Shown here: positions 48,827 through 56,841 of the stretch, piece by piece | How positions within the stretch are numbered: position 1 is the stretch's first letter | Layout: each line of letters begins with the position of its first letter | IMG/VR virus record: IMGVR_UViG_3300031951_000024 | Span: 62,001 to 126,000 of that record | Reading direction: 5' to 3' (one strand) | Source of the DNA: a virus | Length of the DNA: 64,000 nt | Notes under the pieces: generated by a model | What the model was told of the DNA's origin: nothing | The model's input: the letters and a program-made list of their open reading frames with translations, nothing else | Databases searched by the model: none | Translations under genes and position numbers: made by a program

Positions 48827-50602
48827 ATGAGTTTGACAAAGGAACAAATAATGCTTGAGTATGTGAAGTGTATGAGAGACACACCATATGCTTTAAGAAC
48901 TTATTTACAAACATATGATAATACAGTCTCAAAGTATGTTCCATTAGAGTTATTTCCAGATCAAGTATCTCTACTAAAAGATTATGAAGATTATGAGGAA
49001 AATATAGCCCTCAAGTATCGCCAGGCTGGTGTATCAACGGTAACCGCCGCTTGGGTATCAAAAAGACTTGTGTTTGCTAAAAAAGAAAAACCAGAAAAAA
49101 TTCTAATTATTGCAAACAAACTTGATACGTCAATGGAAATGGCAAACAAGATTAGAGCCTTTGTTGACCAATGGCCAAAGTGGGTTGGTACCGGATTTTC
49201 AGCCGACAAAAATTCACAAAGACATTATAAGTTAACAAATGGTTGTGAAGTTAAAGCTGTTGCAACATCACGAGATGCACTAAGGGGTTACACACCAACA
49301 ATACTTGTTTTTGATGAAGCAGCCTTCATTGAAGCTGACAATGATTTCTGGGCAGCTTGTATGGCGTCACTTTCTACCGGTGGTAAAGTAATTGTTGTAT
49401 CAACACCAAATGGATATGACCCAATTTATTATGAAATCTACGATCAATCAACAAAAGGTATAAATAACTTTAAAATCTCTGAAATGTTTTGGTGGAAAGA
49501 CCCAAGATATTCCAAAGACTTATATCTTGTCCCAACAGATGATATGGTTGATTATTTATTACACAAAGAAGAAAGAGACCATTCTGGAAATATTTCATTT
49601 GGGGATTCTGACCCATACGAAAGAGATTATGACCACATAAAAGAATATTTCCTTAAAGGATATAAACCATGCTCATCCTGGTATGAGAAAATGGTTAAAA
49701 AATTAAAATACGATAAAAGAAAAATTAACCAAGAGTTAAATTGTGAATTCTTAGGATCTGGAGATAACGTATTTGACGCAAAACAACTAGAATATCTAAA
49801 ATCAAATACAATCTATGATGCACCAAATAAAATGATGGGAAATTCTCTTTGGATGTGGAAAGAACCAGAACAAGGACATAAATACATTATGGGTGTTGAT
49901 GTATCAAGAGGTGATAGTGAAGACTTTTCATCAATTCAAATTATTGACTTTGATGAAAGAGAACAAGTTCTTGAATATGTTGGGAAAATACCACCGGATG
50001 CACTTGCTGAAATAGCATACAAATGGGGATTAATGTACAATGCTTTTTGTGTTGTGGATATTACCGGAGGTATGGGAATTACAACAGTTAGAAAAATGCA
50101 AGAACTTGGTTATAAAAACTTATATATTGATGGGGTTGATACGACAAATATCTGGTCGTATAACGCAAAAGCCTTGGATAAAATCCCCGGGATTAATTTT
50201 AACAATAAACGGGTTCAGATTATTGCAGCGTTTGAGGAGTATGTAAGACACAAGTTTAAAATTAGAAGTTCTCGTTTGTACAATGAGATGAACACATTTA
50301 TTTATGTAAATGGTAGACCAGATCACCAGAAAGGACAACACGATGATTTAATTATGGGGATATCAATGGCAATTTATGTTGGGGAATCGTCATTCCAAAA
50401 ACTTGAAAAGGTTGTTGAAAAAACAAAAATGATGATTGAATCTTGGACTGTGTCAAATAATGATTCAGTTAGTAGACAACTTCATTTTGACCCGGTACTT
50501 CCAAATATGAATACAATGAATGATAGATATAGAAATAATAGTGGGCCAAGTAGAGAGGAGTATATGAAATACGGCTGGTTATTTGGTGGAATGACAAGAT
50601 AA
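48827..50602 (+). CDS. Terminase large subunit (T4 gp17-like)
   Basis: 591 residues, close to T4 gp17 (610). The ATPase domain shows a Walker A-type YRQAGVSTV near residue 67 and a Walker B ILVFDEAAF near residue 163, then VVSTPNGYD as the coupling motif. The C-terminal nuclease is RNase H-like: YIMGVDVSRGDSEDF, CVVDITGGMG and QHDDLIMGISMA give the metal-binding acids. It drives DNA into the prohead. Its promoter is a late-type motif. Tail sheath and tube genes do not follow it as they do in T4. Confidence 0.96.
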   Translation: MSLTKEQIMLEYVKCMRDTPYALRTYLQTYDNTVSKYVPLELFPDQVSLLKDYEDYEENIALKYRQAGVSTVTAAWVSKRLVFAKKEKPEKILIIANKLDTSMEMANKIRAFVDQWPKWVGTGFSADKNSQRHYKLTNGCEVKAVATSRDALRGYTPTILVFDEAAFIEADNDFWAACMASLSTGGKVIVVSTPNGYDPIYYEIYDQSTKGINNFKISEMFWWKDPRYSKDLYLVPTDDMVDYLLHKEERDHSGNISFGDSDPYERDYDHIKEYFLKGYKPCSSWYEKMVKKLKYDKRKINQELNCEFLGSGDNVFDAKQLEYLKSNTIYDAPNKMMGNSLWMWKEPEQGHKYIMGVDVSRGDSEDFSSIQIIDFDEREQVLEYVGKIPPDALAEIAYKWGLMYNAFCVVDITGGMGITTVRKMQELGYKNLYIDGVDTTNIWSYNAKALDKIPGINFNNKRVQIIAAFEEYVRHKFKIRSSRLYNEMNTFIYVNGRPDHQKGQHDDLIMGISMAIYVGESSFQKLEKVVEKTKMMIESWTVSNNDSVSRQLHFDPVLPNMNTMNDRYRNNSGPSREEYMKYGWLFGGMTR

Positions 50603-50606
50603 AAAA

Positions 50607-50861
50607 ATGGGATTAGAAAGTAGAAAAACATCTGGCAGATTAATTGGTGGATCAACACTTACTGTGACTGGTCAACCTATTTATTCGGTTAAAAAATTTC
50701 CAAATACTTTTCAGTATAAGTATAGACCATTACCAGAAGGTGGTCCCGGAACACCGGTAACAACAACTACAACCACTCAAGAAATAACAACTTGTTATAT
50801 TCTAACACAAGATTACGATTATATAACAACACAAGATAATTATGTCTTGGTTTGGTGTTAA
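50607..50861 (+). CDS. Small hypothetical protein between terminase and portal
   Basis: 84 residues with a beta-rich start (RLIGGSTLTVTGQPIYSV) and a Thr-rich linker before CYILTQDYDYITTQDNYV. It starts 4 bases after the terminase gene. In T4 this place holds sheath and tube genes; this protein is far too small for either. Confidence 0.6.
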   Translation: MGLESRKTSGRLIGGSTLTVTGQPIYSVKKFPNTFQYKYRPLPEGGPGTPVTTTTTTQEITTCYILTQDYDYITTQDNYVLVWC

Positions 50862-50899
50862 AATATTTAATATTATAAAAAAATATTTAAATTTTAAAT

Positions 50900-52693
50900 A
50901 TGGAAAATAAAAATAATGAACTAACTGTTTGGCAACGACTGACCCAGGCCTTTGGTCCCAACTCTTTATTGGGTCAAGATGTCCCAACGTATAAGTTTGA
51001 TAAGAAAGAACTTTTAAGAACTAAAGATAGAAATGAATACGAAAAAGAGTTACTACAATCTCAACAAACTTTATATTTAGCAAATCAATGGCAAAAGATT
51101 GAAAGTAATTTATATACTCAAGCAATATATTATGAACCAACAAGACTTGCAGCATTTTATGATTATGAATCAATGGAGTTTACTCCGGAGATATCAACAG
51201 CACTTGACATTTATGCTGAAGAGTCAACAACACCAGATGAAAACGGACATATACTTCAAATATATTCAGAATCAAAAAGAATAAAAGGAATTTTAGCCGA
51301 TTTATTTAATAATACATTAGATATCAACACAAACTTACAGATGTGGATTAGAAACACTTGTAAGTATGGTGATAATTTTGTTTACTTAAAATTAGATCCA
51401 GAAAAAGGAATCATTGGTTGTGTTCAGTTACCGAATATTGAAATTGAAAGGTTAGAAAAGGGTATGTCCCCAAAAAGACCTAACACTGAAGTAAAACCAG
51501 ACGAGAAGGGTGTTAGGTTTAATTGGAAAGAAAAAAATATGGAATTTAACACTTGGGAGGTAGCACACTTTAGACTTCTAGGTGACGATAGAAAATTACC
51601 ATATGGAACTTCTATGCTTGAAAAGGCAAGAAGAATTTGGAAACAATTAGTACTTGCTGAAGATGCGATGTTAATTTATCGTACATCAAGAGCCCCGGAA
51701 AGAAGGGTATTCAAAGTATTCGTTGGAAATATGGACGATAAAGATGTTGAACCATACGTACAACGTGTTGCCAATAAATTTAAAAGGGATCAAATTGTAG
51801 ATAATAAAACAGGTAATGTTGATTTACGATTTAATCAAATGGCGGTGGATCAAGATTATTTTATTCCGGTTCGTGATGCAACACAAACAATGCCAATTGA
51901 GACATTAGCAGGTGCTCAGAACCTTTCTGAAATTGCGGATATTGAGTACATCCAAAAGAAACTTGTAACCGCTATTCGTGTACCAAAAGCTTACCTTGGT
52001 TTTGAAGAACCAGTTGGTGATGGTAAAAATTTATCTCTACTTGATATTCGTTTTGCAAGAACAATTAATAAAATTCAGAAAAATATGCTATCTGAATTAA
52101 ACAAAATTGCAATTATTCATTTATTTCTTTTAGGATTTGAGGACGAACTTACAAACTTTACATTAGGTCTTACAAACCCGTCAAAACAAGCTGATCTTCT
52201 TATGGTTGAGGTTTGGAAAGAAAAAGTATTACTTTATAAAGATTTGGTTACAGATATCCAAGGAACAATCGCACCAACATCGGCGACTTGGGCTAAGAAA
52301 CATATATTTGGTTGGTCAGACGAGGATATCAAATTAGATATCCAAAGACAAAGAATGGAGAAAGCGGTTGCGGCAGAACTTGTAAACACACCAACAATTA
52401 TTACACATACCGGATTATTTGATAACATTGACAATTTGTATAAAACTGTAAGTGGGGTAACCGACTCAACAGCCGCAGCACCGGCCGAAGGTGGCGGAAT
52501 GGATATGGGTGGTGACTTAGGAGGTCCTCCACCACCACCAGGACCACCTCCGGGAGGACCAGAAGGTGGTCTACCAGAAAGTAAGGCAAAGATGGAAAAT
52601 CTATTATTAGAAAATATTGATAATGAAATATTAATTGGTAATAACTCTCTAGGTGAAATAGAAAAAGAACTTATGAAGATTTTAGATAAGTAA
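50900..52693 (+). CDS. Portal protein (T4 gp20-like)
   Basis: 597 residues (T4 gp20 is 524). Motifs typical of the family: FTPEISTALDIYAEESTTPD near residue 95, RTSRAPERRVFKVFVGN near 260, MPIETLAGAQNLSEIADIEY near 335, and VPKAYLGFEE. The last ~90 residues include a Pro/Gly-rich linker (GGPPPPPGPPPGG) and a short acidic end absent from T4. The dodecameric ring at the head vertex is the DNA channel and the start point for scaffold assembly. Confidence 0.95.
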   Translation: MENKNNELTVWQRLTQAFGPNSLLGQDVPTYKFDKKELLRTKDRNEYEKELLQSQQTLYLANQWQKIESNLYTQAIYYEPTRLAAFYDYESMEFTPEISTALDIYAEESTTPDENGHILQIYSESKRIKGILADLFNNTLDINTNLQMWIRNTCKYGDNFVYLKLDPEKGIIGCVQLPNIEIERLEKGMSPKRPNTEVKPDEKGVRFNWKEKNMEFNTWEVAHFRLLGDDRKLPYGTSMLEKARRIWKQLVLAEDAMLIYRTSRAPERRVFKVFVGNMDDKDVEPYVQRVANKFKRDQIVDNKTGNVDLRFNQMAVDQDYFIPVRDATQTMPIETLAGAQNLSEIADIEYIQKKLVTAIRVPKAYLGFEEPVGDGKNLSLLDIRFARTINKIQKNMLSELNKIAIIHLFLLGFEDELTNFTLGLTNPSKQADLLMVEVWKEKVLLYKDLVTDIQGTIAPTSATWAKKHIFGWSDEDIKLDIQRQRMEKAVAAELVNTPTIITHTGLFDNIDNLYKTVSGVTDSTAAAPAEGGGMDMGGDLGGPPPPPGPPPGGPEGGLPESKAKMENLLLENIDNEILIGNNSLGEIEKELMKILDK

Positions 52694-52695
52694 TA

Positions 52696-52702
52696 TATTT
52701 AT
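52696..52702 (+). promoter_or_regulatory. Late-type promoter motif TATTTAT
   Basis: AATATATTTATTAA lies 15 bases before the ATG at 52718. Confidence 0.5.
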
Positions 52703-52717
52703 TAAAAAACAATTAAA

Positions 52718-53437
52718 ATGAAATTTGGACTTATAAAAAGTAAAATAGAGAAATGTCTAACAGATTCATACCTTAAGGAATCATTTAAAAAAGACATTTT
52801 TATTTTTAGTGAACTTGTATTAAAAAACAAGACATTAAAAGAAATGTATTATATGTACGACGAACTATCTTCAAGTAAGGGTTATAGTGATGATTTTGCA
52901 AATGAATTCCTTAACGAATCAATAACCACTTTAAAGGAAAGTATTAAAAATTTAAGTTCAAACTCTATTAATGAATTAGATTTATGGTTATCTGAAATAG
53001 AGACTAAAAACATATATGAAAATATTGACAATCTAGTCTACACAAAAAACTTAAATCTTGAATCAAGAATTAAAAGTAAAAAGTTTATTTTAGAATCTTT
53101 ATCAAAATCAAAAAAAGAAGAATACACTGATATGGTAAAATTACCAGTAAGTAAAATTGTTGATGTTGCTAATAAGACAATTTCAGATTATTTATCTAGT
53201 ATTAACGAATCTGAAAGAGAAGAAGTTAAAAAAATCTTGTCAGAAGACAATGATAAATTATTGGTTAAATATGAAGTATTAAAAGAGAGTACTCTTGATA
53301 AATTAAATGATTTAAAATCAACAAACGATGATACTGAAGTAACATCAAGAATTAATCAGACAATTAATAAATTAAATAACGAAACCTACAATAGAGTAAA
53401 TTATTACAAATTAAAAGATTTATTTACAAATCTTTAG
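52718..53437 (+). CDS. Hypothetical helical head-module protein
   Basis: 239 residues, almost entirely helical and charged (FLNESITTLKESIKNL, YLSSINESEREEVKKIL), with several possible L/I-x-E sites such as INES. It lies between portal and protease genes, where T4 has core genes. A prohead-core component is a reasonable guess. Its end overlaps the bS21 gene on the other strand by 14 bases. Confidence 0.6.
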   Translation: MKFGLIKSKIEKCLTDSYLKESFKKDIFIFSELVLKNKTLKEMYYMYDELSSSKGYSDDFANEFLNESITTLKESIKNLSSNSINELDLWLSEIETKNIYENIDNLVYTKNLNLESRIKSKKFILESLSKSKKEEYTDMVKLPVSKIVDVANKTISDYLSSINESEREEVKKILSEDNDKLLVKYEVLKESTLDKLNDLKSTNDDTEVTSRINQTINKLNNETYNRVNYYKLKDLFTNL

Positions 53438-53618
53438 GAGTAATTTTTAGTTTCTGAATATAGATTGCTTTTTTAACCTGGCTACGTTTTACAACAGATT
53501 TTTTCTTAAATTCCCGTCTATCATTTAGGTGGGAATTTTGTCTTGTTTTAATCACCTTACTTTTAAGTTCTTTTAACGCCCTTTCTATATCACCTCTTTT
53601 AACTTCTACTTTTAACAT
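53424..53618 (-). CDS. rpsU: Ribosomal protein bS21
   Basis: 64 residues. The pattern K-V-E-V-K-x-G-D-x-E-R-A-L-K-x-L-K-x-K-V-x-K-T near the start, then NDRREFKKKSVVKRSQ and KKAIYIQKL, matches bS21 of Bacteroidota in order and length. bS21 sits by the 3' end of 16S rRNA. In Bacteroidota ribosomes it helps to hide the anti-Shine-Dalgarno region, so a phage version could retune start-site choice. It is on the reverse strand inside the head module, so it is probably expressed separately from the late genes. Confidence 0.88.
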   Translation of the reverse strand: MLKVEVKRGDIERALKELKSKVIKTRQNSHLNDRREFKKKSVVKRSQVKKAIYIQKLKITPKDL

Positions 53619-53697
53619 ATTTTGATATTATATTGATATATATCCCAAAAATACATAAACTTCTAAAAAATAAACTAAATAATTATGAAAAAGTTTT

Positions 53698-54168
53698 ATG
53701 AAAAAAGGAAAAACTTCCAAAATAAATGGGTTTAGAACTTGTAAAGTCAGTTATGGTACTGTAGACTCAAAAGAATTCAAATCCCTTTATTTAAATTTAC
53801 AAACCTGGGTAGAACCAAAAAAAGAAAGTCTAAACTGGGAAAGAGTTGTCCTTAATATGACAAGAGATATAAAACATTCTGTGTTTAATAATATTGATAA
53901 AAATTTATTTGATGAAAAATTTATAGTTGATTTAGACCTAAGAACAAGTGGTATACAATTAAAGAAAAAATCATTTATGAATCTTGAGATAAATCTATAC
54001 AACCTAGAAAATCCTATTGACTTTAAATCACCAATTCTTAAAAAAACACTTAAAAAATTATCCAAAGATATATACTCAGAGGTTTTCACACATAACAAAT
54101 TTTTTAAATTCTATTTAACAAAAAAAGGAAATATTAAACCGGAAAAAATAAAAACTCAGATTGATTAA
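53698..54168 (+). CDS. Hypothetical basic protein
   Basis: 156 residues, Lys-rich at both ends (MKKGKTSKINGF, KKGNIKPEKIKTQ), with a middle of alternating strands and helices (KFIVDLDLRTSGIQL, NLEINLYNLENPI). No family recognised. It lies between bS21 and the prohead protease. Confidence 0.6.
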   Translation: MKKGKTSKINGFRTCKVSYGTVDSKEFKSLYLNLQTWVEPKKESLNWERVVLNMTRDIKHSVFNNIDKNLFDEKFIVDLDLRTSGIQLKKKSFMNLEINLYNLENPIDFKSPILKKTLKKLSKDIYSEVFTHNKFFKFYLTKKGNIKPEKIKTQID

Positions 54169-54175
54169 TATTTAT
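54169..54175 (+). promoter_or_regulatory. Late-type promoter motif TATTTAT
   Basis: TAATATTTATTATT lies 14 bases before the protease ATG. Confidence 0.55.
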
Positions 54176-54189
54176 TATTAAAACTTAAG

Positions 54190-54927
54190 ATGAGTAATTA
54201 TAAAATTTTATCACCAAGTGAAACTGGAAAGGGTATTCTAATTGAGTACGATGCCGGATATATCAACCCTAAAGTAACTCAAAATAGTTATATAATGGAA
54301 AATAAAAGTTTCCTTGATCACTCAAAACCATTTGAGTTCTACGCTGTATTACAAAAATACAATACGCCAAATAGAAACGGTAGAGTATATCCTGAAGATA
54401 TTTTAAAAAGAGAAGCTGAAAATTATAAAAAGATGATTGAAAGAGGAACTTCTCTTTCTGAATTAAATCACCCAGAATCTTCTCTTATTGATCTTGACCG
54501 GGTATCACACATTATAACCGAAGTATGGTGGGAAGGAAATGTTCTTATGGGTAAATTAAAATTGCTTACAAGTCCAGGATTTCACGAAAGGGGAGTTTGT
54601 TCCACAAAAGGTGATTTGGCAGCAAACTACTTAAGACAAGGTGTTACTTTGGGTATTTCATCTCGTGGAGTTGGTTCACTTAAAAAAGTTGGTGAAACAA
54701 ATGAGGTACAAAAAGATTTTGAATTAATTTGTTTTGACCTTGTATCATCTCCCTCAACTCCTGGTGCATATCTTTTCTTAAATAAAGATGATAGAATGAA
54801 TTATGAGGAGAATCTTGATGAGGAAAAGAAAATGCAATCAACAAGAAGTAGTGAAATGGATGATGCTTCAGCAATTGATAAATCAAAAAAATTAATGGAT
54901 AAATTATCCGCTTTTCTTGATAAATAA
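54190..54927 (+). CDS. Prohead protease (T4 gp21-like, family S78)
   Basis: 245 residues (T4 gp21 is 212). NTPNRNGRVYP near residue 55, SELNHPESS near 97 with the catalytic His, and LGISSRGVGS near 157 with the catalytic Ser form the S78 pattern. DFELICFDLVSSPSTPGAYL completes it. The enzyme matures the head by cutting scaffold, capsid and packaged proteins after (L/I)-x-E. Such sites are present in the capsid protein and in several N-termini of this window. The C-terminal 40 residues are acidic and probably self-cleaved. Confidence 0.95.
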   Translation: MSNYKILSPSETGKGILIEYDAGYINPKVTQNSYIMENKSFLDHSKPFEFYAVLQKYNTPNRNGRVYPEDILKREAENYKKMIERGTSLSELNHPESSLIDLDRVSHIITEVWWEGNVLMGKLKLLTSPGFHERGVCSTKGDLAANYLRQGVTLGISSRGVGSLKKVGETNEVQKDFELICFDLVSSPSTPGAYLFLNKDDRMNYEENLDEEKKMQSTRSSEMDDASAIDKSKKLMDKLSAFLDK

Positions 54928-54962
54928 AAATAGTTGTTCTATAATTAATTAAAATAAAAATT

Positions 54963-55178
54963 ATGGAACAAGGAGAAAAATATTTTGTAGCAAAAATTAC
55001 TTCAGATTTACTTGATAGTGAATCCGGTAGAGTTAAAAAAGTTAAAGAAGAAAAATTAGTTTTGGGATATACACCAACAGATGTAGAGGCAAAGGTTACC
55101 AAGATTTATGAAAACTACACAATGGATTGGAGAATCACTTCAATTACAGAAAGTAAAATTGATGAGGTAATTGAATAA
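54963..55178 (+). CDS. DUF4494-like small protein
   Basis: 71 residues. YFVAKITSDLLDSESGRVKKVKEEKLVLGYTP followed by DVEAKVTKIYEN matches the pattern of DUF4494, a small family found mainly in Bacteroidota. The function is unknown. It lies between protease and scaffold genes and is closed by a terminator. The host-group-specific family supports a Bacteroidota host. Confidence 0.6.
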   Translation: MEQGEKYFVAKITSDLLDSESGRVKKVKEEKLVLGYTPTDVEAKVTKIYENYTMDWRITSITESKIDEVIE

Positions 55179-55203
55179 AATACAATTTATTTAAAAATAC
55201 TTG

Positions 55204-55233
55204 AAGGATGGACAAATGTTCATCCTTTTTTGT
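55204..55233 (+). terminator. Rho-independent terminator
   Basis: AAGGATG pairs with CATCCTT, followed by a T-run. Confidence 0.85.
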
Positions 55234-55271
55234 TTTATATCACGCAAAACGAATTTTTTCATTTTTGTTAG

Positions 55272-55278
55272 TATTTAT
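55272..55278 (+). promoter_or_regulatory. Late-type promoter motif TATTTAT
   Basis: TTAGTATTTATTGTTAAT lies 20 bases before the scaffold ATG. The same TATTTATTGTTAAT recurs at 58829. Confidence 0.55.
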
Positions 55279-55298
55279 TGTTAATAGAAAACAAAATA

Positions 55299-56783
55299 AT
55301 GACAAAAAATAAAAATGTTATTGAAGAGGCGTTACTTCAGATTTCAAATCTGGAGGAGTCTCTTAACAAGAATGCAGAAGGAATACTTTCTTCAACAATG
55401 AAGGAAGAAATCAGTTCATTAGTAAAAGAATCTCTTAAAGAACAAGATGAGGTTGAAGACGATGAGGTTGATATTGAGGACACGGATGTTGATACAGATG
55501 TGGAAGATATTGATACTGATAATTTAGATGTTGATGATTCCGAAGAAGAAGATGACATGCTTGGCATGGATGACACAGAAGATGATTTTGAAATGGAATT
55601 TGATACTGATACAGAAGATGACACAATTGATTTAACCGGAGCTTCAGACGAAGAAGTTTTAACTGTGTTTAAAGCAATGGGAGATAATGATGGTGTTATT
55701 GTAAAAAAAGATGACAAAATGATACATCTATCAGATACAGAAAATGATACCGAATATCTGATACAATTAGGTGAATCTGAAATGGATGATTTTTCTGAAG
55801 TGAATGATTTTTCTGAAATGGGTTCCGATGAAGAATTGGAAGAACTCTATTCAAGAGAAGTTGATGATTTTGATTTTTACTTTTCTAAAGACGAAGAGAA
55901 AGATGAAGATGAATTTTCTTTTGATGATGAAGAAGAGGAAGATGAATTTTCTTTTGATGATGAAGAAGAGGATGATGAATTTTCTTTTGATGATGAAGAA
56001 GAGGATGAAATTATCTTTGAACTTGAGTTAGACGATACTGAGTTAGAAGACGAAATCGGCGTAGAAGAGTCAATTTACGAATCTAAAAAATCAATTAAAC
56101 CTAAAGGTATCGGAATGGGTAACGCATCTAAATTCAAATATGACAAGAAACCTAATATGGGTGGTGGATTTAAAACAGTTAAAAAATCTGCTAACAAAAC
56201 TATGGGTACTGGTAAAGCAAAATTTGAATACAAAGAAGGTGCTAACCTTGATGGTAAAATGAAAAAAGTTGAAGGTAAAAAAACTGAAACTAAAGAAGCG
56301 TCAAGAACATTGGCTAATGGCAAGTATTGGGGTAGAGAAGGTTTACCAAAACCAAAAGCGGCACCAAGACATTTAAGAAAAGAAGGTACTGAAGAATTAG
56401 AAGTTTTGAGAGCAAAAAATGAAGAATACAGAAAAGCTCTTGATCTATTCAGAACTAAATTAAATGAGGTTGCCATATTTAACTCAAATCTTGCTTATGC
56501 AACTAGATTGTTTACAGAACATTCAACAACAAAACAAGAAAAGATTAATATTCTTAGAAGATTTGACAATGTTGATACTTTAAAAGAATCAAAAAATCTT
56601 TACAAATCTATCAAGGATGAATTAGGATCTCCAAAATCTACGGAAAATACAATCACAGAATCATTTGAGAGAACAGTCTCTAAAACACCAAGTACTGGTT
56701 CGGCTGCTAACTTAATTGAGTCTAAAACGTATGAAAATCCACAATTTTTGAGAATGAAAGACTTGATGGGAAAAATAAAATAA
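55299..56783 (+). CDS. Prohead core/scaffold protein (gp22-like)
   Basis: 494 residues from the ATG at 55299; an in-frame TTG at 55278 would include the promoter motif. The N-terminal 50 residues are helical (IEEALLQISNLEESL). Residues about 50-255 are extremely acidic, with three in-frame repeats of (E)DEFSFDDEEE. The C-terminal half is basic then helical (LRAKNEEYRKALDLFRTKLNEVA, TKQEKINILRRFDNVDT). Position between gp21- and gp23-like genes and the helical C-terminus fit the T4 core protein gp22, though T4 gp22 is only about 270 residues. Confidence 0.78.
   Translation: MTKNKNVIEEALLQISNLEESLNKNAEGILSSTMKEEISSLVKESLKEQDEVEDDEVDIEDTDVDTDVEDIDTDNLDVDDSEEEDDMLGMDDTEDDFEMEFDTDTEDDTIDLTGASDEEVLTVFKAMGDNDGVIVKKDDKMIHLSDTENDTEYLIQLGESEMDDFSEVNDFSEMGSDEELEELYSREVDDFDFYFSKDEEKDEDEFSFDDEEEEDEFSFDDEEEDDEFSFDDEEEDEIIFELELDDTELEDEIGVEESIYESKKSIKPKGIGMGNASKFKYDKKPNMGGGFKTVKKSANKTMGTGKAKFEYKEGANLDGKMKKVEGKKTETKEASRTLANGKYWGREGLPKPKAAPRHLRKEGTEELEVLRAKNEEYRKALDLFRTKLNEVAIFNSNLAYATRLFTEHSTTKQEKINILRRFDNVDTLKESKNLYKSIKDELGSPKSTENTITESFERTVSKTPSTGSAANLIESKTYENPQFLRMKDLMGKIK
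55905..56012 (+). repeat. Coding tandem repeat (three ~33-bp units)
   Basis: Encodes DEFSFDDEEE-type units in the scaffold gene. Confidence 0.85.
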
Positions 56784-56802
56784 ACTTTTTAAAAGTACAT
56801 AG

Positions 56803-56809
56803 TATTTAT
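56803..56809 (+). promoter_or_regulatory. Late-type promoter motif TATTTAT
   Basis: ATAGTATTTATTAAA lies 32 bases before the capsid ATG. Confidence 0.5.
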
Positions 56810-56841
56810 TAAATACATAAAATAAATTAAAAAAAAAGAAA

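Noticed and set aside
50607-50861. Tail tube or sheath gene between terminase and portal as in T4
   Set aside because: The only frame here is 84 residues, far shorter than tube or sheath proteins and without their motifs.
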